This document shows positions 1-5,517 of a DNA stretch of 5,806 bases, in pieces. Made by a program: the position numbers and the translations under genes. Positions within the stretch are counted from its first letter, which is position 1; each line of letters starts with the position of its first letter. The notes under the pieces were generated by a model. It did not search any database, was not told where the DNA came from, and saw nothing but the letters and a program-made list of their open reading frames with translations. Source of the stretch: an uncultured Clostridia bacterium (GTDB taxonomy: Bacteria > Bacillota > Clostridia > Oscillospirales > Ruminococcaceae); NCBI GenBank assembly GCA_944388825.1, contig CALXKG010000118.1, positions 1-5,806 on the forward strand, in the 5' to 3' direction.

Positions 1-509
1 CGGATATACCGCCCGGTCTGCCGGAAGCCCTCCGCCTGAAGCGCAAACCGGGCGGATGAGAAAAGCCCCGCCACCGCCTCCGGGCTGTGGTCATGGACGA
101 GGTTGTGCGCGGCGGCGTGGTAGATGCCGCAGGCGGCGGTATACACCGCCCGCCCCGCCGCCTCTTGACTGAGCAGCGGCAAAAGGGGCGCAAGGCTCCC
201 GACATACGGGACGGTGTCATAGTAAAACTGCACCAGTTCCGCCGGGTCCCAGTGGGACAGCTCCGCCCACCCGGACACGAACCCACAGCTCCGCCCCCGC
301 TCCGGCAGCCGGTCGAGCAGCCCGCTGTAGGCGGTGAGGTCGGCCGCCTCCACCCGGTCTAAGATCAAAACCGCGTCGATGTCGCTCCCCGGCCCGGCCT
401 CCCCCCGGGCGAAGCTCCCCTGCAGGCCGATAAACCGGACCCGCCGGCCGAACCGTTCCTGAACGGCGGCAATATATTCCCGCATCCATCCTTCGATCGA
501 AAAGCCCAT
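1..509 (-). CDS. Nucleotidyltransferase-domain protein, 3' end outside window
   Basis: This is the first 169 codons of a leftward gene that continues past the window edge. The translated protein begins MGFSIEGWMREYIAAVQ and carries the signature of the polymerase-beta-like nucleotidyltransferase fold: GSFARG at residues 31-36, then S-D-I-D at 42-45, whose two aspartates normally bind the catalytic metal. E83 in a GWAEL segment is a possible third acidic ligand. From about residue 110 the sequence becomes helical, with YHAAAHNLVHD, resembling the HEPN-like helical half found after such domains. Members transfer a nucleotidyl group to a small molecule, protein or RNA. The aminoglycoside adenylyltransferases have the same fold, but the substrate cannot be read from this sequence. 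The start is set by GGAAGGAG ending 7 nt before the ATG. The gene is divergent from lysR and has its own promoter. The domain call is firm; the substrate is unknown. Confidence 0.9.
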   Translation of the reverse strand, partial: MGFSIEGWMREYIAAVQERFGRRVRFIGLQGSFARGEAGPGSDIDAVLILDRVEAADLTAYSGLLDRLPERGRSCGFVSGWAELSHWDPAELVQFYYDTVPYVGSLAPLLPLLSQEAAGRAVYTAACGIYHAAAHNLVHDHSPEAVAGLFSSARFALQAEGFRQTGRYI

Positions 510-541
510 ACCCTGCTCCTTCCTGTCCGCCCTGCGCGGGC

Positions 542-567
542 AAAAAAGCCGGGCGGCGCCGCCCGGC
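542..567 (-). terminator. Terminator-like perfect palindrome in the nucleotidyltransferase leader
   Basis: Positions 548-567 form a perfect 20-bp palindrome with arms GCCGGGCGGC and GCCGCCCGGC. On the minus strand it is followed directly by six T (547-542). This has the form of an intrinsic terminator, yet it lies between the leftward promoter (584-612) and the start codon at 509, so it is in the 5' leader of the gene it precedes. No gene to its right on this strand needs termination. The right arm could instead pair with GGGCGG (minus strand, 532-527) just before the ribosome binding site, which would break the terminator. It may therefore act as an attenuator, or it may stop stray transcription. 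The structure is certain; the function is inferred. Confidence 0.6.
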
Positions 568-583
568 ATCCATCTCTCCCCCT

Positions 584-612
584 ATTATACAAAACGGCGC
601 ACAAAAAAGCAA
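584..612 (-). promoter_or_regulatory. Sigma-A promoter for the nucleotidyltransferase gene
   Basis: On the minus strand there is a perfect TATAAT (589-584) preceded, after exactly 17 bp, by TTGCTT (612-607). The predicted start of transcription is near 577, giving a leader of about 68 nt that begins almost immediately with the palindrome at 548-567. The -35 box abuts the inverted repeat at 612-628, so a protein bound there could affect this promoter. Confidence 0.65.
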
Positions 613-628
613 ATACCCCTTTTGTATT
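612..628. promoter_or_regulatory. Candidate LysR-type binding site 1 (AATAC-N7-GTATT)
   Basis: AATAC (612-616) and GTATT (624-628) are perfect inverted arms separated by 7 bp. The core ATAC-N7-GTAT fits the T-N11-A rule for LysR-type regulators, with T614 and A626. It sits in the divergent gap next to a lysR gene, which is the classical location, and it touches the -35 box of the leftward promoter. The assignment to this regulator is inferred from position and motif form. Confidence 0.5.
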
Positions 629-631
629 CCC

Positions 632-640
632 TGCTATAAT
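632..640 (+). promoter_or_regulatory. Extended -10 element, upstream lysR promoter (P1)
   Basis: TGCTATAAT is an extended -10 box (TGn-TATAAT). No good -35 box is present 17 bp upstream, but extended -10 promoters can work without one. It is repeated exactly 28 bp downstream at 660-668. Its -10 box overlaps the inverted repeat at 636-650, so binding there should block it. Confidence 0.5.
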
Positions 641-650
641 TGCAAGTTAT
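636..650. promoter_or_regulatory. Candidate LysR-type binding site 2 (ATAA-N7-TTAT)
   Basis: ATAA (636-639) and TTAT (647-650) are perfect inverted arms with a 7-bp spacer, again a T-N11-A site (T637, A649). Its centre lies 23 bp, about two helical turns, from the centre of the site at 612-628. That suits the paired recognition and activation sites bound by a LysR-type tetramer. It covers the -10 of P1 and the -35 of P2, consistent with autorepression. The function is inferred. Confidence 0.45.
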
Positions 651-668
651 GGGAGAAGATGCTATAAT
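640..668 (+). promoter_or_regulatory. Main lysR promoter (P2)
   Basis: TTGCAA (640-645) and TATAAT (663-668) are separated by 17 bp, and the -10 is extended by TGC (660-662). This is the best rightward promoter in the gap. The predicted transcript start is near 675, giving an 85-nt leader before lysR. Confidence 0.65.
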
Positions 669-693
669 AAAAGAAAACGCCCTGTTTGCCCCG

Positions 694-730
694 CCCGCCG
701 AATAGACGGCGAGGGAGACCGAACCCGTCT
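694..730 (+). other. Two small dyads in the lysR leader
   Basis: CGCCG (696-700) and CGGCG (707-711) can form a 5-bp hairpin with a 6-nt loop. AGAC (716-719) and GTCT (727-730) form a second dyad with a 7-bp spacer, the same geometry as the two upstream sites but without T-N11-A. Both are short and could be chance in GC-rich sequence. No U-tract follows either one. Confidence 0.25.
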
Positions 731-759
731 GCATCCTGTAACCGGAAGGAGCGAATTCT

Positions 760-1641
760 ATGGAACTGCGCCTTTTGCGCTACTTCCTCGCGGTCGCGCG
801 GGAAGGGAACATCACCAAAGCCGCCGGCGTACTGCACATCTCCCAGCCCGCCCTTTCCAAACAGCTGGCCGGGCTGGAAGCGGAGCTGGGGCAGCCGCTG
901 TTCCTGCGGGGCAGCCGGAAGGTGACGCTGACCCCTTACGGGGAGCTGCTGGCCCGGCGGGCGCAGGAGATGCTCGACCTTGCCGACCGCACCCGGGCGG
1001 AATTCGCCCGCCCGGAAGAGACGGTCACCGGCGACCTGCGGGTCGGCTGCGGGGAAGGCCGGCCGGTCGGGCTGGTCGCCCGGACGATAACCCGGATGCA
1101 CCGGGTCTACCCGGCGGTGCTGTTCCACCTCTTCACCGGCCTGTCGGGCGAGGTGCTGGAAAAGCTGGCGGCGGGGAAGCTGGACTTCGGGACGGTCAAC
1201 GCCGCCGCCAGCCTGGAGGGGCTAAACTTCCTCCGCCTGCCGCTGCCCGACCGCTGGGGGGTGGTGATGCGGCGGGACGACCCCCGGGCGGCCTGGGACA
1301 GCGTAGACGCCGGGCAGCTTGCCGCCCTCCCGCTGATCGTCTCCCGCCACGCCCTTCTCCGCAACGAGCTGTCGGGGTGGCTGGGGGGAAGTATGCAGGC
1401 GCTCCAGATCGTTGCCACCTGCGATATGCACCGCAACGCCTCCCTGCTGGTGCGGGCGGGGATGGGGTACCTGCTCTCTTACGACCTCCCCCTCTCGGAC
1501 GACGCCCTCTGCTTCAAGCCCCTCTCCCCGTCCTGCCCTTCGGCGGCCAGCCTGGTCTGGCGGGAAGACGGGCCCCTCTCCCCCGCCGCGGAAGCCTTCC
1601 TGCGGATGATGCGGGAAGAGGCCGGCGGCAGCGGCCTGTAA
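760..1641 (+). CDS. LysR-type transcriptional regulator
   Basis: A complete 293-residue DNA-binding regulator, the usual length for the LysR family. Residues 1-60 hold the winged helix-turn-helix, with the typical run NITKAAGVLHISQPALSKQL at 17-36 and then LEAELGQPLFLR. A linker helix follows at about 62-85. The effector-binding domain from about residue 92 contains GDLRVGCGEG, LDFGTV at 141-146, LPLIVSR at 190-196 and a conserved-looking NASLLVRAGMGYLLS near 226-240. This layout matches a LysR subgroup common in gut Clostridia. No effector can be assigned. The start is supported by GGAAGGAG (744-751), 8 nt before the ATG. It is divergent from the nucleotidyltransferase gene and lies 37 bp upstream of the GNAT gene with no terminator between, so the latter two are probably cotranscribed. 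Two T-N11-A sites upstream suggest autoregulation. Confidence 0.93.
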   Translation: MELRLLRYFLAVAREGNITKAAGVLHISQPALSKQLAGLEAELGQPLFLRGSRKVTLTPYGELLARRAQEMLDLADRTRAEFARPEETVTGDLRVGCGEGRPVGLVARTITRMHRVYPAVLFHLFTGLSGEVLEKLAAGKLDFGTVNAAASLEGLNFLRLPLPDRWGVVMRRDDPRAAWDSVDAGQLAALPLIVSRHALLRNELSGWLGGSMQALQIVATCDMHRNASLLVRAGMGYLLSYDLPLSDDALCFKPLSPSCPSAASLVWREDGPLSPAAEAFLRMMREEAGGSGL

Positions 1642-1678
1642 CACCACGCCCCCTCGTATTCCACAGAAAGGATACCTT

Positions 1679-2260
1679 ATGAACACCCCTGCCCTCTCCA
1701 CCGCCCGCCTGACCCTCCGCCGGTTCACACCGGACGATTTAGACGCCCTCTTTGCGATCTACCGCGACCGGCAGGCCAACCGTTTCCTCCCCTGGTTCCC
1801 GGCGGAGACGGCTGCGGACGCGGCCCGTTTCCTCGAAAGCCATTACCTCTCGGTCTACCGGCAGCCCGCCGGTTACGCCTACGCCCTCTGCCGGAAAGCG
1901 GACAATATCCCCATCGGCTACATCAAAGCGGAGGTCTCCCCGCCCTACGACCTGGGGTACGGCCTGCTGCCCGCCTTCTGGGGGAAGGGGTACGCCGCCG
2001 AGGCGGGGGCGGCGGTCATCGCGCGGCTGCGCCTGGACGGCTTCCCCTACGTCACCGCGACCCACGACCGGCTAAATCCCAATAGCGGCCGGGTGATGCA
2101 AAAGCTGGGGATGGCCTACCGCTATTCCTACCGGGAACAGTGGCAGCCCAAAGACATCCCGGCCGTCTTCCGGATGTACCAGCTGAATTTGGACGGGGAC
2201 GAAACCCGCGTCTACCGCGGATACCAGGAAAAGTACCCCTTTTTTATCGAAAACCTGTAA
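1679..2260 (+). CDS. GNAT-family N-acetyltransferase (RimJ/RimL-like)
   Basis: A complete 193-residue acetyltransferase of the RimJ/RimL type, which moves an acetyl group from acetyl-CoA to an amine on a protein N-terminus, small molecule or drug. The family start TARLTLRRFTPDDLDALF is at residues 8-25. The acetyl-CoA binding motif is at about 92-110, with LGYGLLPAFWGKGYAAEA, where WGKGYA is the pyrophosphate-binding loop. The motif B region is NPNSGRVMQKLGM at 133-145. The ribosome binding site AGAAAGGA (1665-1672) is 6 nt before the ATG. The gene follows lysR by 37 bp and ends just before a strong terminator, so it is likely the last gene of a two-gene unit. The substrate is not predictable; protein modification, detoxification and antibiotic inactivation are all possible in this family. 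Confidence 0.92.
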   Translation: MNTPALSTARLTLRRFTPDDLDALFAIYRDRQANRFLPWFPAETAADAARFLESHYLSVYRQPAGYAYALCRKADNIPIGYIKAEVSPPYDLGYGLLPAFWGKGYAAEAGAAVIARLRLDGFPYVTATHDRLNPNSGRVMQKLGMAYRYSYREQWQPKDIPAVFRMYQLNLDGDETRVYRGYQEKYPFFIENL

Positions 2261-2267
2261 AACGCAG

Positions 2268-2302
2268 CTGCCGCGGAGAAATTTCCCCGCGGCAGTTTTT
2301 TT
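2268..2302 (+). terminator. Intrinsic terminator after the GNAT gene
   Basis: CTGCCGCGG (2268-2276) pairs perfectly with CCGCGGCAG (2287-2295) around a 10-nt loop, followed by seven T (2296-2302). It starts 7 bp after the GNAT stop. Its T-run overlaps the stop codon of the convergent carboxylesterase (2303-2301). On the minus strand the same stem is followed by CTGCGTTTTA, a weaker U-run, so it probably ends the esterase transcript too, less efficiently. Confidence 0.88.
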
Positions 2303-3833
2303 ATTCCAATGCATCCATATACCGGAAAAATTCTCCCATCGGGTCGTCCTGCACTTCCGCACCCCGAGCGCCGAAGACCATCGTCTCCTTTTTCTCCGGC
2401 GTGTAGGCGGGCCAGACAAGCCCCTCCGCCGACGGGACGCCGGTGCGGACAAAGCTCCCCCAGAACGCCCGGTAGGTCTTTGCGATCTCCTCCTGTTCCG
2501 GATGGGCGACGATCCCGAGCTGCAGCGGCAGGTCAGCGGTATGCCAGGCGTACCGCTTATCCGTCACGGCCGTGTCCCGATAGGGGGAACCGGCGGTGAT
2601 CAGATAATGGTAGACCGGCGCGCCGCTCCCCTTTGCCATCGCTTCCGCCTGCCGGTGGGCGCCGCCGCCCAGGAAGTTGCGGGCGGACACGATCCGATGA
2701 TAGGCGTGGTCGGGGGAAATGCCGGGGTCCATTTTTTTCAGCAGCCGGACCGCCTCTTCCACCTGCGGCCGGGTCATCGGCGCGTAGTCCATACCCGGCC
2801 TGCCCAGTTCATCCGCCAGGTTTTCCCAGCCGATGGAGAAGGTCTCCGGCGGCGCAAACGCCGCCATTTCCTCTACGGAAGCGCCGACCATCAGCGGGAC
2901 GCCGGCCGCCGACGGGTAAACGGCAAAATCCCCCGTCCGGTTCGGCATGAGATGGACGCCGTCCGCCACCGGCGCGTAACCGCCCAGCCCCAGGCCGACC
3001 GCCTCCCGCAGCTTTTCCGCCGGAAGCGCCTGGAGCCTGTCCAGCTCATGTACGCCCACCCCGGCCCGTTCCAGAAACCGGCGGGCGTCTTCCGCCGCTT
3101 CCGCCCTGCCGTACAGGCCGACCGGGTTGGAACCGCTCTCCACAATGGCCTGCCGGAACAGGCCTTTCGCCTCTTCCATCGCCAGCAGGTGGCTGACCTT
3201 CATCCCGCCGCCCGACTCGCCCATGATGGTGACTTTTTCCGGGTCTCCGCCAAAGGCGGCGATGTTGTCCCGCACCCATCGGAGCGCCAGGACAAGGTCG
3301 AGCATCCCGGCGTTGCCGGAATCCCGGTATTTTTCGTCAAAATCCCCCAGATAGAGCGCCCCGAAGGCGTTTAACCGGTGGTTGGCGCTGACCAGCAGGA
3401 TCTGCTGTTCCCGCACCAGCCGGTCGCCGCCGGTGGCGATCGAGCCGGAATTGGTGGTAAATCCGCCGCCGTGGATATAAAAGAGGACCGGCAGCTTCCC
3501 CTCCAGCGACGGGGTCAGGACGTTGACCACCAGACAGTATTCCCCCTGCCGTTCATCCAGCACCCCCTGCAGTTCCGGGCGCCCGCCGCTGAAATATTCC
3601 CGGAAAGCGGCGCTGGCGGCGACGCTCTCCCCCAGCTGGACGGCGATTGGGCCGTTTCTGGTGCAGTCCCGCACCCCTTCCCAGCTTTCCGTCGGGACAG
3701 GGGCCATGAACCGGCGGCCGGGGCCGCAGTCCCCGCCGTAGGGGATGCCGCGGAAGATCGCGACGCCTTCCCGGGTCTCTCCCATTACCTTACCGGTGCG
3801 GATCTCCACGACCGGGTTCTTTTCCGTCACCAT
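2301..3833 (-). CDS. Type-B carboxylesterase (alpha/beta hydrolase)
   Basis: A complete 510-residue carboxylesterase, the usual length for bacterial type-B/para-nitrobenzyl esterases, which hydrolyse carboxylic esters. Residues 14-50 carry the family start (GKVMGETREGVAIFRGIPYG). The oxyanion loop is FYIHGGGF at 118-125. SANHRLNAFG at 149-158 and GNAGMLDLVLALRWVRDNIAAFGGDP at 173-198 are family hallmarks. The nucleophile is S207 in GESGGG, where GESAGG is usual. E322 in GASVEEM is the likely acidic residue and H431 in WHTADLP the likely histidine. There is no signal peptide, so it should act in the cytoplasm. The start at 3833 is preferred because the ribosome binding site GGGGGAG lies 5 nt upstream; an in-frame ATG at 3893 would overlap the upstream gene. 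It follows the solute-binding protein gene by 13 bp, so it probably acts on what that protein helps import. The natural substrate is unknown. Confidence 0.93.
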   Translation of the reverse strand: MVTEKNPVVEIRTGKVMGETREGVAIFRGIPYGGDCGPGRRFMAPVPTESWEGVRDCTRNGPIAVQLGESVAASAAFREYFSGGRPELQGVLDERQGEYCLVVNVLTPSLEGKLPVLFYIHGGGFTTNSGSIATGGDRLVREQQILLVSANHRLNAFGALYLGDFDEKYRDSGNAGMLDLVLALRWVRDNIAAFGGDPEKVTIMGESGGGMKVSHLLAMEEAKGLFRQAIVESGSNPVGLYGRAEAAEDARRFLERAGVGVHELDRLQALPAEKLREAVGLGLGGYAPVADGVHLMPNRTGDFAVYPSAAGVPLMVGASVEEMAAFAPPETFSIGWENLADELGRPGMDYAPMTRPQVEEAVRLLKKMDPGISPDHAYHRIVSARNFLGGGAHRQAEAMAKGSGAPVYHYLITAGSPYRDTAVTDKRYAWHTADLPLQLGIVAHPEQEEIAKTYRAFWGSFVRTGVPSAEGLVWPAYTPEKKETMVFGARGAEVQDDPMGEFFRYMDALE

Positions 3834-3838
3834 ACCGT

Positions 3839-3845
3839 CTCCCCC
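3839..3845 (-). promoter_or_regulatory. Ribosome binding site deciding the esterase start
   Basis: On the minus strand GGGGGAG (3845-3839) lies directly after the upstream stop codon (3849-3847) and 5 nt before the ATG at 3833. It is a variant of the AGGAG core. It supports the 3833 start over the in-frame ATG at 3893, and its closeness to the stop suggests translational coupling. Confidence 0.65.
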
Positions 3846-3846
3846 T

Positions 3847-5409
3847 TTATTCCTGCTCCGCCAGCCAGGCGTCCAGCTGGCGCTGTTTTTCATCTATGAT
3901 CGTCTGCAAACCGGAATTATAAAGCGCTTCGTTAAAGACGGGGATATTTTCATCCGGATCCATCGAACCGGTCAGCAGCGCGACATAATACTGGTCGACG
4001 ACCGCCGAACAGGCCGCAACTTCACTGGCGACCGACGAACCGTCGTAGTTAAAGCCGTTGGCCTTCGACAGCAGGATATCCTCGGTGTTGAAGACCTCGT
4101 ACTGTTCCCAGACGTCGGGGTCGTTGCCCTCCCAGGCGTGTCCGGCCATCTGGTTGGGATAGATCCAGCCGAAGTCCTGATGATAGCCGACATTTCCCGC
4201 ATCGACCCCTTCCGGATACCCGGCGGTGCCGTCTTCCTTTTCCTCCCAGTCGACGCCCTCGACGCCCCAGTTGATGAGGTCGTTGAATTCCCTGCTCTGG
4301 TACATCCAGTTCATGAATTCCGCCGCCTTTTCCGGGTCTTCCGACGCGGCCGAAATGGAATAGATACAGCCGATGATGTTGGAGCTGTACTTGCCCTTTT
4401 TCCCGATCTGGATAACGTCCACCGGATAACCGGTCTGCGCTTCCACTTCAACGTTGGTATTGGGTTTGATATGCGTAAAGTAGCTGAACAGGTTGCCGGC
4501 CCGCATCAGCATCGCGCCGGTGTCGGTCGTCGTCGCAGCGTCGGCCGATTCATAACCCGCCTCGAACCAGCGGCGGCCAATGGTGCAGAAATTATAGAAC
4601 TGGTCGCTTTCATACCAGTTGGTGACATCGGTCGTCTGGCCGTAATTTTCCAATACGCCCAGGAAATCGTTCAGTCCATCCACCCAGGTATTCTGTACCT
4701 GGACGCCCAGATATCCCGAAAAGATGGTCATATCCGGATGGGCTTCCTTGGCGGCGGCAAACAGGGCATCCAGCTGGGAGAAGCTGTCGTAATCGTCCGG
4801 GTCGATGACGATATCCGCCGCATCTACGCCGATCTCTTCCATGATATCGCGGCGGACGACCAGCCCGACCGGGTTGACCCGCTCTTTATGCAGCGGCAGC
4901 CCGGCCAGGAAATCGGTTTCGGGGAAATAGGCGGCGTAGGCGTCGTCTCCCAGCCCCTCGATTGCCTCGGACAGGATATCCGTATAGGGGTTTAAGTTGA
5001 GCAGGTAGCCGCTGGCAATCGAACTGGTCAGCGTAGCGCTGGCAATCGGCACCAGGTCAAGATCTTCATTCGCTGCCATCTGCATATTCAGGGTCTGCTG
5101 CAGCGTGCCCAGTGTCTGCATATTCAAGTCGACTTCCATATTCAGCTCAGAAAGGGCCAGATCGCTGACAGCCTGCTTCACGGCATCCGACCCGGTGCCT
5201 TCCGCCGCCACAACCAGGACCATATGCAGCAGATACGGGTCTTCCGCCGTTTCCGCAGAAACTTCTTCAGAATCTTCCACAGAAACCGGGGTGGACTCTT
5301 CGGAAGACGCGGGCGTTTCCGCCGTGCTTTCGCCGCCATTTCCGCAGGAAGCGAGGGAGAGGGTGAGAAGGGACGCCAGTAAAAGGGACAGAACGGAACG
5401 TTTATGCAT
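3847..5409 (-). CDS. ABC transporter solute-binding lipoprotein (DUF3502-type)
   Basis: A complete 520-residue extracellular solute-binding protein anchored to the membrane by lipid. Residues 1-22 form a lipoprotein signal: KR, a hydrophobic run, then L-A-S-C with the modified cysteine at C22. An acidic, Ser/Thr/Glu-rich tether covers about 24-56. The binding domain follows, with SASGYLLNLNPY-like features near 129-142, a hinge-like SISAASEDPEKAAEFMNWMY at 351-370, and LINWGVEGVDWE at 378-389. The C-terminal part, including GWIYPNQMAGHAWEG at 414-428, resembles DUF3502 of the LplA/YtcQ group that usually serves oligosaccharide uptake. The start at 5409 is chosen because it gives an immediate signal peptide and has AAGGAG 9 nt upstream; the in-frame ATG at 5463 would add 18 residues before the signal. 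No permease gene follows, which is unusual for this family. A LacI-type regulator gene lies upstream. The substrate is unknown, and the DUF3502 assignment is from recall of the family pattern. Confidence 0.9.
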   Translation of the reverse strand: MHKRSVLSLLLASLLTLSLASCGNGGESTAETPASSEESTPVSVEDSEEVSAETAEDPYLLHMVLVVAAEGTGSDAVKQAVSDLALSELNMEVDLNMQTLGTLQQTLNMQMAANEDLDLVPIASATLTSSIASGYLLNLNPYTDILSEAIEGLGDDAYAAYFPETDFLAGLPLHKERVNPVGLVVRRDIMEEIGVDAADIVIDPDDYDSFSQLDALFAAAKEAHPDMTIFSGYLGVQVQNTWVDGLNDFLGVLENYGQTTDVTNWYESDQFYNFCTIGRRWFEAGYESADAATTTDTGAMLMRAGNLFSYFTHIKPNTNVEVEAQTGYPVDVIQIGKKGKYSSNIIGCIYSISAASEDPEKAAEFMNWMYQSREFNDLINWGVEGVDWEEKEDGTAGYPEGVDAGNVGYHQDFGWIYPNQMAGHAWEGNDPDVWEQYEVFNTEDILLSKANGFNYDGSSVASEVAACSAVVDQYYVALLTGSMDPDENIPVFNEALYNSGLQTIIDEKQRQLDAWLAEQE

Positions 5410-5418
5410 CTGGATACT

Positions 5419-5424
5419 CTCCTT
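5419..5424 (-). promoter_or_regulatory. Ribosome binding site deciding the solute-binding protein start
   Basis: On the minus strand AAGGAG lies 9 nt before the ATG at 5409. It fixes the start at the lipoprotein signal peptide. The right arm of the 9-bp inverted repeat (5430-5464) ends only 5 nt upstream of it. Confidence 0.75.
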
Positions 5425-5429
5425 TTCCG

Positions 5430-5464
5430 ATTGCAAAGCCGTGATTTTATTTTTACTTTGCAAT
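5430..5464 (-). repeat. Perfect 9-bp inverted repeat in the solute-binding protein leader
   Basis: ATTGCAAAG (5430-5438) and CTTTGCAAT (5456-5464) are perfect inverted arms with a 17-bp AT-rich spacer. Both lie downstream of the predicted transcript start (near 5471) and just upstream of the ribosome binding site. As RNA they would form a hairpin with a 17-nt loop; as DNA they could be a two-half-site operator for a dimeric regulator such as the upstream LacI-type protein. No U-tract follows, so it is not a terminator. The repeat is certain; the role is inferred. Confidence 0.65.
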
Positions 5465-5477
5465 TTACTTTATTTTT

Positions 5478-5506
5478 AGTATAAACGTCTTTATGCCAAA
5501 ATACAA
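5478..5506 (-). promoter_or_regulatory. Sigma-A promoter of the solute-binding protein/esterase unit
   Basis: On the minus strand TTGTAT (5506-5501) and TATACT (5483-5478) are separated by exactly 17 bp in an AT-rich stretch. The predicted transcript start is near 5471, giving a leader of about 62 nt. The -35 box is weak (3 of 6), as expected for a regulated promoter. The -10 box overlaps a dyad at 5481-5494. Confidence 0.6.
5481..5494. promoter_or_regulatory. Candidate operator overlapping the -10 box (ATAAA-CGTC-TTTAT)
   Basis: Perfect 5-bp inverted arms flank a 4-bp centre containing CG. LacI/GalR-type operators are short dyads of this kind, often with a central CG. The site covers half of the -10 box and part of the spacer, so a bound repressor would block transcription. 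The link to the upstream LacI-type gene is inferred. Confidence 0.4.
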
Positions 5507-5517
5507 TCCACACAATT

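Noticed and set aside
217..612. Two minus-strand open frames (217-612 and 365-604) in the nucleotidyltransferase region
   Set aside because: They are out of frame with the GSFARG...SDID nucleotidyltransferase frame, which has a good ribosome binding site and runs open to the window edge. Their starts lie before the leader palindrome.
634..1128. A 164-codon minus-strand open frame across the lysR start and promoter
   Set aside because: It is antisense to the LysR helix-turn-helix, has no motif, and ends within the promoter region.
2502..3374. A 290-codon open frame on the plus strand opposite the carboxylesterase
   Set aside because: It is antisense to the catalytic core of the esterase, has no recognisable domain and no ribosome binding site, and has a shadow-like composition rich in Arg, Pro, Gly and His.
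3834..3893. An upstream in-frame ATG (3893) extending the esterase by 20 residues
   Set aside because: It overlaps the end of the upstream gene, and family homology begins after the ATG at 3833, which has its own ribosome binding site.
3745..4995. A 416-codon open frame on the plus strand opposite the solute-binding protein and esterase genes
   Set aside because: It lies fully antisense to genes with clear motifs and signal peptide, has no ribosome binding site, and shows the Arg/Asp/Val/Gly-rich composition of an antisense shadow in GC-rich DNA.
5410..5463. An upstream in-frame ATG (5463) extending the solute-binding protein by 18 residues
   Set aside because: It would place polar residues before the lipoprotein signal, has no ribosome binding site, and lies inside the inverted repeat. 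The ATG at 5409 has AAGGAG at good spacing.
5478..5500. A possible CcpA cre site at the solute-binding protein promoter
   Set aside because: The ATAAACGTCTTTAT dyad has a central CG but does not fit the cre consensus at the flanking G/C positions.
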